In this document: piece by piece, positions 1 through 10,203 of the stretch | Position numbering within the stretch: position 1 is the first letter of the stretch | Layout: each line of letters opens with the position of its first letter | From: Unio delphinus | Lineage: Eukaryota > Mollusca > Bivalvia > Unionida > Unionidae | Direction of reading: 5' to 3' | DNA: 64,000 bases | NCBI GenBank assembly: GCA_029339505.1 | Contig: JAQISU010000179.1 | Coordinates: 15,624,001 to 15,688,000, forward strand | The notes under the pieces: model-generated | The model's input: the letters and a program-made list of their open reading frames with translations, nothing else | Databases searched by the model: none | Told to the model about the DNA's origin: nothing | Program-made: the position numbers and the translations under genes

Positions 1-177
1 TTTTTCTACTCAGTTTTTATTAGATTCTAAAACTTAAGTTTTTGTTTTTTATAATTAGTGAAATAAATAGAAATTTCACTTTCCATTTATGATAGTTCTT
101 GCTATAATTACTTTTATTGGTTGTTGGTTCATCAAAAAAGGCAATGCTTTTATCCATTCCGAGAATTGGAACAATAC
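1..177. other. Unassigned flank of LINE-A
   Basis: AT-rich sequence beyond the 3' tail of LINE-A. I see no exon, repeat or RNA gene in it. Confidence 0.5.

Positions 178-216
<39 letters not shown>
178..216 (-). repeat. (AAT)n 3' tail of LINE-A
   Basis: Thirteen or so AAT units. Jockey/CR1/L2-group LINEs often end in a short 3' microsatellite instead of poly(A), which fits the position directly after the 3' UTR. Confidence 0.85.
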
Positions 217-217
<1 letters not shown>

Positions 218-361
218 CTTTATTTATAGAGGGTGACTCATTAGTCAAGGACTATTCTCCCTTGAGGCCCTCTTAATGAAAGTATAACAAATGCACATTG
301 TGTGAAAAAGCAATAATTAGTGCTTATATTAGCATGCTTCGTATTAAAATACTAAATTCCA

Positions 362-2470
362 TTATCTGTTAGAAACACATGCATGCTCCTGATATCTCTT
401 CTTAAATACTCTAATATTTTCAGCCGATTTTACATGTAGTGGAAGCTTATTCCACAGAACTGTACCAGAGTATTGAAAACTCTTTTTCAATTGGTCTGTT
501 CTTGGTTTTGGTACTAGAAGGTTTCCATGTGAGATTGATCTCAGCTGGTATTGTGTTGAAAAAGGCCTGAATAAGTCCTGAAGATACTCTGGTGCAGTTC
601 CATGTAGACATTTATATAAAAGAACTGGCTTGTGAAAATATATCCTGTCATATATTGTGAACCATTTGAGTTCTGTAAATAATGCTTTTGAGGGATGGTC
701 AACAGATGTATCTAAAATTACACGTGCTGCTCGTTTCTGGAGTTTATAAATCCTGTCAAGTTCAGATTTAGCACAGTTTCCCCATACATTAGAACAGTAA
801 TCCATTGTTGGAAGAATATACGTCTTGTAGTATAGATTGCGAGTTTCCATAGGTAAATATTTCTTGATTCTACTGAGAAGGGCAATTTTGGATGACAGTG
901 TTTTACAAAGCTTATCAATATGGTCATTCCATAATAAATTATTATCTATGGACACACCTACAAGCCTTTCATGATTGACATTTTCTAATGGATGATTATT
1001 TATTGCAAGAGATAGTTTCGGGTTCCCTGACTTGTGTAACTTTTGTGTCGTCCCCAGAATCATACATTTTGTTTTACCTTCATTAATTACCATCATATTT
1101 TGTTGTGCCCAGTTTTGGACTCTAATAAGATCTGAGTTTAATCTTGTTTGGATAACTTCAGTATCAGAACTAGATGTATACAAGGTTGCATCATCTGCAA
1201 ACAATTCTGTATTGATGGATTCATTATTTAATGGTAGATCATTGACATAGATAAGGAAGAGGAGAGGGCCTAAAACTGAGCCTTGAGGGACTCCTGAATG
1301 AATAGTGCGAGTATGAGAGTTAATATTGCCAATGCTTACTTGTTGAGACCTTTGGTTTAGGTATAATCTAAACCAGTTTAAAGAAGGATTGTCAAACCTG
1401 TAACAGTTCAACTTTTGCAGCAGAATTTCATGATCAACAAGATCAAAAGCTTTCTTGAAGTCAAGGAAAACAATCCCAGTCATATGCCCATTACCCATTT
1501 CCTTCAACCAAAGATCAATTAATTTGGTAAGTTCTGTTTGGCATGTGTGGTACTTTCTAAATCCTGATTGTGCTTTATGAAATAGAGAGTTTGTTTCAAA
1601 AAATGTATAGACCTGAATGGCTACATGCTTTTCAAAAACTTTTGACAATACAGGTAGAATTGATATTGGTCTATAATTTCCTGGATCCTCTTTATCTCCT
1701 TTCTTAAAGATAGGTGTTACCTTTGCAGATTTCAATTTTTCTGGAAAATTACCACTCATTATACTTAAATTTATGATATGCGTTAATGACTTTGTTATTA
1801 CTGGTGCAGCAATTTTAAGGATTCGTGGACTAATACCATCCAATCCAGGGGATTTATTAATATTCAACTTAATTAGCATATCAAAAAAGTCCGCTTCACT
1901 GACATTAGCTATTGAAAAATAATTATCTTCAGGAATGTTAGCTCTTATAAATAACTGTAGAGCATCAAGTTCAATTGGGATGTTAGTCTGGTTCTGAATA
2001 CTGTTACTGGAGATGGTTATGAAGAAATTGTTGAACATATCCACGATGTCTTGTACAGATGTTGCTATATCATCATTTTGCTTAAGTCTAGGGGGAAGAC
2101 AACTGTTCTTGGGTGGGTGGAGCTCTTTTAGATGCTTCCACAATGTTTTGGTACTCTTACTTTCATTAATAGCCTGTTTATAGTAGTTCGCTTTTGTTTT
2201 AGTTATCAGATGCTTAGCTTTATTCCTCCACTTTCTATAGCTTTTCATGTCTTTTTTCTTGTGGAAATTATTTCTTAGGTGCCTAGCCTCATTGATCTTA
2301 GGGGTAATCCACTTGGGTGTAATTTGGTGTTTAACCCTTTTTGTTTTAATTGGGGCATGCTTGTCTAAGGCTTCATTGAACATCTGATACCATTTATCTA
2401 AAGCAGTGTTGACGTCAGCTATATTGCAGACTGATTGAAAGGGTTTGCAGACTAAATCATTTAAGAACAT
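362..2470 (-). CDS. LINE-A reverse transcriptase (ORF2 C-terminal part)
   Basis: An uninterrupted 702-codon frame. It begins at FLNDLVCKPF, which in this family is the linker between endonuclease and RT, so the first Met is not a real start and the frame originally continued from the endonuclease. RT blocks are visible: the fingers motif NYRPISILPVLSKVFEKH, the palm motif FLDFKKAFDLVDHEILL with its aspartates, the motif SGVPQGSVLGPLLFLIYVND, and the catalytic FADDATLY box. The C-terminal region ends in the APEYLQDLF and FQYSGTVLWNKLP patterns common to CR1/L2/jockey-like elements. The protein copies its RNA at a nicked target in the nucleus. No RNase H domain is seen. The clade within the superfamily is not resolved. 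Confidence 0.93.
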   Translation of the reverse strand: MFLNDLVCKPFQSVCNIADVNTALDKWYQMFNEALDKHAPIKTKRVKHQITPKWITPKINEARHLRNNFHKKKDMKSYRKWRNKAKHLITKTKANYYKQAINESKSTKTLWKHLKELHPPKNSCLPPRLKQNDDIATSVQDIVDMFNNFFITISSNSIQNQTNIPIELDALQLFIRANIPEDNYFSIANVSEADFFDMLIKLNINKSPGLDGISPRILKIAAPVITKSLTHIINLSIMSGNFPEKLKSAKVTPIFKKGDKEDPGNYRPISILPVLSKVFEKHVAIQVYTFFETNSLFHKAQSGFRKYHTCQTELTKLIDLWLKEMGNGHMTGIVFLDFKKAFDLVDHEILLQKLNCYRFDNPSLNWFRLYLNQRSQQVSIGNINSHTRTIHSGVPQGSVLGPLLFLIYVNDLPLNNESINTELFADDATLYTSSSDTEVIQTRLNSDLIRVQNWAQQNMMVINEGKTKCMILGTTQKLHKSGNPKLSLAINNHPLENVNHERLVGVSIDNNLLWNDHIDKLCKTLSSKIALLSRIKKYLPMETRNLYYKTYILPTMDYCSNVWGNCAKSELDRIYKLQKRAARVILDTSVDHPSKALFTELKWFTIYDRIYFHKPVLLYKCLHGTAPEYLQDLFRPFSTQYQLRSISHGNLLVPKPRTDQLKKSFQYSGTVLWNKLPLHVKSAENIRVFKKRYQEHACVSNR

Positions 2471-3205
2471 TTCCTCATCAAACTGTTTAAAGTCCCTGTA
2501 TTGTATTTCAATGTGTTGCCATTTTTAGAAGATTTTGGAACATGTCTAGTTATACAGACTGGGTAGTGGTCACTGAGTGCATACACTGGCACATTTATTT
2601 CACTTATGTTTTCAGGTTTATTAGTATAGACATGATCAATGATAGTAGCACTTTTATCTGTTACTCTAGTTGGGGTGTTAATTAATTGGTTAAAGTTGTA
2701 AGTTTCAAAGTTACTTATCCATGTTAATGGTGGAGTTTTCATGTAGTCAATGTTAAAATCACCTAATATGATAGTTTCTAAATCTTCCTTTAGTAATGCT
2801 TTTTGAATCTGAGTCTCAAATATATGAATCCAATCAGCTGTGGAACTAGGTGGCCTGTAAACTGAACATAAGAGTATTGGCTTTGATTGGGCAAGGGTTA
2901 TTTCGATCCAGATACTCTCTACCCCAATAGTCTCTTAGATCAACACGTCTGTTATAACTAATGGAACTGTCTACATAGAGAAGAATACCCCCACCACCCA
3001 TGGAGTCTCTGTCTTTTCTTTCAAAGTGGAAACCCTGTATTTGGAGAGCCAAATTATCAGTATCATCGGAAAGAAAGGTTTCACATAGACCTAGAATACT
3101 GACTGATCTAGTTTGCTGTAATATTAACTTTATCTCATCCAGTTTTGGGAGGATGTGTTGAATATTTAGGTTGATTACATGCAGACCTCTTTTGAGATGT
3201 GACAA
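2461..3205 (-). pseudogene. LINE-A endonuclease domain, frameshifted
   Basis: An exonuclease-endonuclease-phosphatase type endonuclease that nicks target DNA for priming. The N-terminal strand reads LHVINLNIQHILPKLDEI, followed by a LGLCETFLS block and a GGGGILLYV block. The C-terminal part keeps the catalytic LSDHYPVCI (SDH) motif at about 2570. The frame breaks near 2930 and again near 2515, just before it should join the RT frame at 2470. Nucleotide similarity to coding sequence continues across both breaks, so they are decay and not introns. Confidence 0.85.
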
Positions 3206-3833
3206 GTTTTATCAGAGGATTGATTTTCAGACAAGGCAGTATGCCATGTATTTTTTGTTGACTTGACAGATTTCTCTACATTGCCTTGTTTCTTTACATC
3301 AACACATGAAGAAGATAACATATAAGATCCATCTGTCGTACAATGAAAACATGTAGTGGAGACGGGAGAATATTCAAAACGAGACTGATTTACATGCATA
3401 CAAGAAGACATTGACATATTAAACACTTGGGGAACCTCAGAGGGAGAAGTAACTTGACAGTATCACATAGGTGTTTACAAGTTAATAAGCTGCACTTTGT
3501 ACACAAATCAGGTAGTGCCTGAAACCTGTTCACAGAATTATAATTATTACATTGAAAAGAATATACATATTTTAATGCATTTTGTTTTTGGACGTGTGTT
3601 GCATAGGCCTGTACCTCATAGCCTTCTACCTATTGGTATGCACACAACTTTTGCATATGTAATAGTTCGTTACAAAGATGGCAACGAATCTGTTTTCCAT
3701 GCAGACACTGCTGTGTTACATGACCGTGCTCTCCACAATACAAGCAGTTTTCCGACTCATGCCTAACCCCTTTTATAAGTCTTATGTACTGGTCTATATT
3801 CCTAAGGAGCAAGGCAGTACCTCTGTTGGACAA
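3175..3833 (-). pseudogene. LINE-A N-terminal region with paired zinc knuckles
   Basis: Codons 3833-3630 contain a CX2CX4HX4C knuckle (CLYCGEHGHVTQQC) followed at once by a second, CHLC...HMQKLC. This is the nucleic-acid-binding type found in the N-terminal protein of many LINEs. A second open piece, 3426-3175, is Ser/Thr-rich and leads into the endonuclease. No continuous frame joins the two, so the region has suffered indels. Its assignment to LINE-A rests on strand, order and adjacency. Confidence 0.6.
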
Positions 3834-3984
3834 TACAAAGAGTTATATAAAAACTAAAGTACCAATGAGGAAAACAAATATATTTTGTTGCATTGAAGAA
3901 AAACACCCATTAGCTGTAAAATTTGAATTTTGTTTCATAATTTGTATTGCATTGCTTTTGGTGAGATTTCACTGTATTTATTTA

Positions 3985-4480
3985 TTTGAAGCTTGATCTT
4001 CCCCATTGATCGACCAGGGACTGCAAAGTTTGCTGTATAAAGGTCTCAATGTAAGTGTGACTAGCTAACCACAAGCTTGTATTGAACTTGTTACAATTCA
4101 TTGCGAGCTTGCTACTTTGCATGTATGAGCCCATGCTAAACTTGCAATGAGGATACAAGCTCATTACGTGCTATCAACTAGCTAGTACCAGCTGCTTCAC
4201 AGCTCGTGACGAGCTTTATTCTCATTGTGAGCTCGTGCGTGCTAGGTGGTTGACAGTGCCTCACGAGCTTGCGTGCTTATTGCTAACTGGCAGGAGTGAA
4301 ATTTCAGCGAGCTTGCTATATGCACGCATTGAGCGCGTTTAATACTCATACGAGCCTGTCACGACTTCGTAATCGTTCCAAATCCGACCTCTACGTGCAT
4401 TACAGCCAAGGCGTGGGCTCGTACATGCGAAGTTGCAGCGAGCTCGTATACTATCTTGAAATAAGCTCGCAAGTTTTATA
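3985..4480. repeat. AGCT-rich degenerate palindromic tract
   Basis: About 14 AGCT tetramers occur in roughly 490 bases, most inside CGAGCT(T/C)G or GAGCTCGT contexts and in both orientations. This is far above the two or so expected. The tract is more GC-rich than its surroundings and ends where LINE-C begins. No coding or regular tandem period is evident. Confidence 0.55.
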
Positions 4481-4575
4481 AGGGTTGTAACTCAATTCTG
4501 TCTGGTTCGTCACAATATTTACTCCAGAAACTTCAAAAAGTTCAAAACACAGCTGTACAGATCATCTTTAGAGTA

Positions 4576-5980
4576 CACCACTCCCACGATAACTCGCGCA
4601 CATCGGGGTCCAATAACATCGACCGCAGGATAAGTGAGGTGCGAGTTATCGAGGGACCTATAACAACAAAAAGATCGATACAAAGGCAAAAGGGTGGGTG
4701 GGTGGCAGTTTTTTTTAAATAGCTTTTAATACTCAATTCAAAACCTTCTGTGATTAACTGTGAATAAATATCTCTTAATAATGGTGTAGTTCATTTTTTC
4801 CTCATAGAGTAACATTAATTTCAAGATAAATTACCGTATATAGATGAGTTAATCGAAAACATTATTCCACGTGGTTACCCTTCGATCGCAGGAGTCTGAC
4901 GTTTTATCAATAAAGTACGGCGAAATCTCTGACAACATGAATTCACCTTATTGGTAATACATATTTAAAAACGATATTACCGATAAGGGAAATTCATTTT
5001 GTCAGAGATTTCTACGTAGTTGATTGATAAAATGTCAGAGTCCTGTGGTTCGATTGTACCGATTCACGCATTGTGTATTAGTGTCACTAATGTTGAATTG
5101 GATACATTCTTATTTTATTGTTTCATTCAAATTAGACGTATTTGATCGACTCTTTTCGAGAAACAATGTCAATCGATCGATTCATATACAGTGTATATAT
5201 TTGATTGTGGTTGAAATAAAATGAAAAATTTGAAACAATGTAAATTAGAACACAATAATACAAATGCCCGTTGTGATACGCTGGACAAATGACTCGACGT
5301 TTTGAAAAAAATCAGTTAATTTTGTGTGTTACTCCCTGATTTCGCTGCCGTCGAGCAAAATCGTCACATGCTTGATTCCATGCGCAAAACATAAGTGATA
5401 AAACAACACAAGTCTCTTTTAATGAATTATTTTAGTGCAACAAACACTTGGCCAAGTTTGTTGATCAAAACAAAGCCGGCAGGTAATTAGGTTCTCACGG
5501 AAGTACTCGCGGGTTTCGATGTGATGGTTGATTAACTCTTTTCATGTTTTCATAGAAAAGAATATGTTGCAATTATAATGTTTCCATTGAAACGGAAATA
5601 AAGGATTATTATGTGGTTTTCACACAGCAAGATGTTTAATTGTTGTTTATTTCACCAGACTGTTTATTTACGGCGATTGATGACGGTGTATCAACAAATA
5701 AACCCGAACATAATATATGATAACTTATTTAGATTTTGCAAATTTCACAATATGGAATCGATCTTTATGGGCATTAATCACCTTTTTTATGATAAAACGA
5801 GAAATGTATAAAGGTTTAATTTACCAATTCTTATCATAGTTTTTTCACGTTCAGCATATTTTTTTTTTAAAAAAATTTAAAATATATTTTATCTTTGGGT
5901 AAAAATCGGGATCCACACCAGACACCGCGTTATAAGCGGGTTCGCGAGTTATCAGGGCGCGAGTTATCGAGGGAACGATG
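4576..5980. mobile_element. 1.4 kb TA-flanked pogo/Tigger-like DNA element
   Basis: Terminal inverted repeats of about 24 bp share an exact CGATAACTCGCGC core, with four mismatches outside it. The TA target dinucleotide is present on both sides (4574-4575 and 5981-5982). Removing the element restores the LINE-C coding continuity, so both borders are fixed by context. TA targets and 'cgagttatcgaggga'-type ends fit pogo/Tigger-like Tc1/mariner elements. I find no transposase, so it is non-autonomous. It carries the nested hairpin at 4889-5045. Confidence 0.8.
4889..5045. repeat. Palindromic hairpin MITE, nested
   Basis: A near-complete 157-bp palindrome. The outer arms (4889-4935 and 4999-5045) share caggagtctgacgttttatc and the aaatctctgacaa block, and the inner arms (gaattcaccttattgg / gataagggaaattc) continue the pairing almost to the centre. 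The same arms bound the larger element at 59030-60145, so this is a minimal hairpin derivative of that family. Confidence 0.8.
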
Positions 5981-6006
5981 TACCTCGATCAGAGCACACC
6001 TCACCA

Positions 6007-6339
6007 TTGCTATGTACTCTACAATGGCTATCGATTCGATACAGAAGCAAACATAAAAATTTTTCTCTGTGCTATGTTTCAATGACAGACTCCAGTCCAA
6101 CATACCTATCCAGCCTCACCCATGTGTATACACCAGCTAGATACTTACGCTCTTCTTCTGATAATCGTATACTCATTGTTCCCACAGTGAAAACAAAGTC
6201 ATATGGACAATGTTCGTTTGCATTCCAGGGCCCGGCGACGTGGAACGAATTGCCCATCAAAATTAGACACAAAGACACAGTGGTCCCTTTTAAGAGTGCT
6301 CTTAAAACTCACCTGTTTCGACTGCATGGACAAACTTAG
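6007..6339 (+). pseudogene. LINE-C RT C-terminal fragment
   Basis: An open stretch of 110 codons downstream of the insertion. It carries the conserved LINE C-terminal blocks PARYLRSS, a YGQCSFAFQGPATWNELP block and FKSALKTHLF. It is the tail of the frame interrupted at 4574 and has no start of its own. It cannot encode an active polymerase because the palm motifs lie upstream and are absent. Confidence 0.85.
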
Positions 6340-6751
6340 AGACCTAATTGTGTTCTGTATCTTATATGTTTTCAGCATGTTTTTATGTTTTCCAATTTCA
6401 TTGTTTTTGTCATTTGTTTTTCTGTAGTGTAGTCATATTATTATTGATGGTGTAAAGCGCTTAGAGCTTCGAAAGATTAGGTGCTATACAAAGTCCTCAT
6501 TATTATTATTATGTATCCCTATGATGTGCATAACTGAAGGGGTGATATCATCTGTCTACTTTCCTTGGCTTTCTTGTGGTCTAATTTAAGTCCCGAATAT
6601 TCCTTGTAAGCATGCATCATCTATTAATTTTTAAAATGACCTATGCTGTGTTTATGACAGACCTCATTCAAAAATGTTTTTAAACAACATAATTTTCATG
6701 TTACACAAGCATTATCACTTAACTTGAACATTAACTATTTGAAATACTTAC

Positions 6752-6988
6752 ACGCAGTTCATATGGATAACCAGGTTGGAATGAAGATGATGACCTGAAA
6801 AACTTCAAGACATATGGATTGTTGGAAAAGAACACAGACTGGTCACGGACTCTTTGGGTATTCCCAGTTGTAGTTTCCTGGACTGTTGCATCTATAACCA
6901 GTCTCTTTCCCTCAATATCATATCCAGACAGGAGAGACCTAAGATAATCGGCATCAATTATGATCTCCACTTGACCATTGCCGTCAAG
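6752..6988 (-). CDS. Complement C3/C4-like protein, exon (MG3/MG4)
   Basis: A 237-bp, 79-codon exon, phase 0 at both ends, with acceptor cacacag and consensus donor gtaagt. It begins LDGNGQVEI, contains KRLVIDATVQE and ends FQPGYPYELR. In C3 the matching order is 'DGSGEVVLS', 'LYVSATVIL' and 'YFKPGMPFDLM'. It is therefore the end of one macroglobulin domain and the start of the next in a secreted thioester-family protein. The upstream exon at 17910 also ends in phase 0. The following exons lie outside the window or were not recognised. Assignment to the family is firm; the C3, C4 or A2M subtype is not. Confidence 0.88.
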
Positions 6989-8068
6989 CTGTGTGAAACA
7001 ATACAGGAAATGGAAAAGACATAATTCAAATTGTCTTGCATGGTGATTAAGTGAGATGAACTTTGATACAGTATGAAAAAGTCTAATTATTTAGATTAAG
7101 CAAGCAAAAACATTATAAATTCCAAACAAATTTTATAACCAAAAAAATGGATATTAACTTTTAATCTGATTATCTTTAAAGGACTTTAATTTAAAGATAT
7201 CATAAGTATGGCCAATAGAGTACAACAAGTATTGGATACTACTGACCTTAAACAAATCTCCCTTGTCAATAATGTGCCAAGGTGGGGTATGGGTAAAACA
7301 TTTATATACTCTCTTCTGACATGAAAATATGATATGAAAAAGGTCAATGAACTATGACTGTACAAGCCACAGTCGGAGATATCAGGATGAGTTGAACAGT
7401 GGAAGTTGTGTACTTCTGGAGAACACTTGATCTTGCAGAAATATACCTTCTGCTCTAGACAGTGACGCACCTAAATCTTGTGTGTCAGTGTCCATTCAGG
7501 TCCCTGTCTCAATGGGACCATTAGTTCAGATGGTGTGTACTGAAAATCTTACATTGTTTTCATGTCCTGAGAAGGAGAAACTTGACAGTCACAGATTTAT
7601 CCTATCTAGGGAAACCAGGTCTGCTGTGGAGTTCAAGGGAAAAGTAAAATCAGGACAACAATGAAGTCTTGGCATGAAGAGTCATCAAAAGAGCTAGCAT
7701 TATGTCGGTCCTTTCTGGGGTACACAAAGTATCCCCTTGTAGGCGAGGAGGTTTCTTCCGATGTAAATGAAATCCTGAGAAAGAATGAGCTCTGATTTCT
7801 CAAAGTCCAGTACAACCCTAGCCATATCAATGTGGTCCAACAGCCAAGTATATGTTGCAAGCATGACTTTAGGACTGCAATATCTGCCTCTTTCATCATG
7901 TGGAATGAGTTAAAGAGGTTGGCTTGAAAAAAGAGTGTATAATACTCAAGTATCATCCAGTGTAACAAAATTCCTTTCGAGACATAATTCGTCTGTGTGA
8001 GTCTGGAAAAATTCAGTTGTTGTTTAACCTGTTAATTAGATGGCTCTAATGGGAAAATAATTATTTAG
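6989..8068. other. Intronic sequence, no recognised element
   Basis: Intron of the C3-like gene. Short open stretches around 7200-7970 show no motif I recognise and no splice-bounded homology to the gene. Confidence 0.5.
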
Positions 8069-8220
8069 TAGTGCCATTTATGGATTAAGAACCTTGAACA
8101 ATGGTGCCTCATTGATGTCAGTAAAATTTAAAAAATCAATAACGTCTCCCTTGCTAGTGTTGTTTTACAAAGCCACTGTCATTATATTATAGCATGATTG
8201 GTAATCCATAAATGGCACTA
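8069..8220. mobile_element. 152-bp MITE with TA ends
   Basis: The first and last 19 bases (tagtgccatttatggatta) are exact reverse complements. If the outer TA is the target duplication, the element is GTGCC...GGCAC, as in mariner-type MITEs. No coding content. Confidence 0.78.
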
Positions 8221-9135
8221 ACGTCAGAATACTAAGTATCAAATTACTCTAACAAGAAATGGAATTATCATTAAATGATTTACATTGAGAAAATATAATC
8301 AGAGCTGTCTTAGCAATATGAAGCATGTGCAATTGTAACAGCACATGCAAGACATTTAAAGAAACTTGTGTTGGAATTTGCATGGATTTCTGAATCCACC
8401 AAGGAATCCACGAAATAACTTCACCAGTACCCCAAAAAACACATTAACGACAGAAAAAAATTACTTTTTTCATTGATATGCAGTTGATATGCAGTTTTTT
8501 ATATGCAGTTTTTTGTATGGTGGGCAGGCATTCAGGCCCTGTCATGCACATACAAACTAATGGTTAATTCTTCACTACAATGTCAAATAAATTGGTCAGA
8601 CAAAAATGTACTTGTGACTCAAATGACCCAGTGATACCTCTGGAGAAAAGCTGTAAAGAACATATCCTTTCTCGGCCTGCCCATGGGATGCTTGCACAGA
8701 CATGGTTTAACCACCGCTGACTGCATCAGACTAGATTTACAGAAATCATTTACAAGATATTGACAAGCCTGACGTTACATGACCACCATCACTCACCGGA
8801 TTATTGTCCTGTTGGAGAATATATGTGGGGCCTTTTAATTTCACCCATGCAGCATAAACCTTTGGAAAACATTTGTCAATTATGTCATTGAGATCTGCTT
8901 CATTTTATCGGTATACAAGCCAGGTAGTTTGAACATAAGCAACTGATCTTAAAATAATCAAGAAATAACTTTTTATAATCAGGATCACTGCGGCCCATTC
9001 TGACAACTCTCACTGTTAAAGATGAAGTATCAGATTTAATATGTATCAGTTGTCCTATTGTATCAGTAATTTTTTCTTTAACATTTGGATATTCAATCAC
9101 TTATTGCTCAAAACAGCACTTGTAGGCTGCACAGT
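8221..9135. other. Intronic sequence, possible Polinton tail
   Basis: No recognised gene. Minus-strand short frames at 8900-9100 follow the capsid-like gene and may be decayed Polinton sequence, but no motif supports this. Confidence 0.3.
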
Positions 9136-9828
9136 TCATTTTTCAAATTCGTTCACAATCGCGCTGGCAATTTGATCTACTCGAGTAATTGATGTGCTAT
9201 CCCAAATAGGCAATTCTCCTGGGACATGTCTCCAGTACTCTGGTTCTCTAAAAAAAACATATCTTTCTGGTGAATAATCATATTGTCTTGGTCATGGTGG
9301 TCCAGTATAAATAGGTGCTGCCAGAGGCAATCCCAACATGGTTCTGATCGATGACCTATATATGTCAACAACATAATTAGATTCTGCATAATCTGCCACT
9401 GATATTTTCATGGCAGAACTCAACATCAGCTTATGTATTTTGATAGCAATCTTTGATTCTTTCCTTGTTATTGATTTGATTCTACGCTGAAATGCATCAC
9501 TGATTTGCTGGATTTGAAATTATCCTGTTGGACTGTAAACAACTTCCCAGATGGGATCCGTTCCATCAGCGCTACTTTCATGCAAGAATACCAGTGAATT
9601 ATTAGTGTCTAATCCACCAAATGATTTTTCTCTCTTATTTGGCCAAATATATTTAAGTTTTAATTGTGCTAGTGCGATCTCAAGTGACCGACCATTAGGC
9701 ACTTTTATCAGAGTTGGAAAACTTGTATCAAACTCTGGCCGCATTCACATTACTCTCATCTTTGAAGTCTGAGGTGGCATTGTATTAGCAATAATCTGCT
9801 TCAGTCTGGTAGTTATTTCTGCAGTCAT
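9136..9828 (-). pseudogene. Minor-capsid (penton)-like protein with three in-frame stops
   Basis: A single 231-codon frame runs from the ATG at 9828 to the TGA at 9136-9138, broken only by a TGA at 9745, a TAA at 9520 and a TGA near 9296. The frame is otherwise conserved. N-terminal features are an FPTLIKVPNG block followed by SLEIALAQLKLKYIWPN. In Polinton and adintovirus penton proteins the same place has '...LPNGxWEVALxEIxYPxTWxN'. Later blocks, YVVDIY...IRTMLGLPLA, also fit. It would be a structural protein of a virion. Only point nonsense changes separate it from an open frame, so decay is recent or slow. An alternative is an unrelated TE protein. Confidence 0.45.
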
Positions 9829-10023
9829 TATTATCTATCCAGCGGATAAAAAAAAAGTGATAACAATGCAGGTACAGTTGCAATCTATGATACTGATAAT
9901 AAACATCCCTAATTGCAGCAAATGTATTCTCTTATATGCACTTTCAATTAATCCCAATCAACACTATTGATGATATATTTATACATGCATATGTCATCGC
10001 CCAAGTTATTTCTGTGTAATTTC

Positions 10024-10203
10024 TTACTGGTACATGTAGATTTGTTTCGCTATAATATTAAGGATACTAGCAACACCGACAAAAGAAACAAAGATTCCAG
10101 TCATGGACCATATCATATGTGTCACTGAAAATGTACCGATTAACATCGTTGTTCCAGCAACCTGTGATGACATCGCATAAACAACATTGTCGATGATGAT
10201 CAT
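10024..10203 (-). CDS. Small membrane protein of the Polinton-like cluster
   Basis: 59 codons, open. After a short polar start (MIIIDNVVYAMSSQ) it is strongly hydrophobic, with GTTMLIGTFSVTHMIWSM then GIFVSFVGVASILNII, and ends in a short basic tail. This predicts one long or two closely spaced membrane segments. Its ATG overlaps the TGA of the upstream fibre-like frame (ATGA), which is what suggests it is a real viral gene and not chance. No family is recognised. Confidence 0.4.
   Translation of the reverse strand: MIIIDNVVYAMSSQVAGTTMLIGTFSVTHMIWSMTGIFVSFVGVASILNIIAKQIYMYQ

Larger units (their letters stand above)
178..3833 (-). mobile_element. LINE-A, near full-length jockey-superfamily non-LTR retrotransposon
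   Basis: A minus-strand LINE with, in order, a zinc-knuckle segment (3833-3630), a cysteine-bearing linker (about 3426-3175), an apurinic-type endonuclease (about 3205-2461), a reverse transcriptase (2470-362), a short 3' UTR (361-217) and an (ATT)n tail that reads (AAT)n on the plus strand at 178-216. The RT frame is open, but the endonuclease and upstream parts carry frameshifts, so this copy is probably dead yet fairly young. A degraded relative on the opposite strand (24180-25738) shares the C-terminal protein pattern, a 3' UTR stretch around gaggacctcaagg and an (ATT)n tail. The exact 5' end and target duplication were not found. Confidence 0.9.
4497..6511 (+). mobile_element. LINE-C 3' fragment split by a DNA transposon
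   Basis: The RT C-terminal coding sequence starts at 4510 with LQKLQKVQNTAVQIIFR, stops at the TA at 4574-4575 and resumes in the same reading sense at 5981 with VPRSEHTSPLLCTLQWL. The 3' UTR carries the typical gtaaagcgcttagag...ggtgctatacaaag sequence and an (ATT)n tail at 6499-6511. This is a CR1/L2-like LINE distinct from LINE-A. The interruption is the element at 4576-5980, which therefore inserted after the LINE. Confidence 0.88.

Noticed and set aside
718..927. Second gene within LINE-A
   Set aside because: Out-of-frame shadow of the RT coding sequence.
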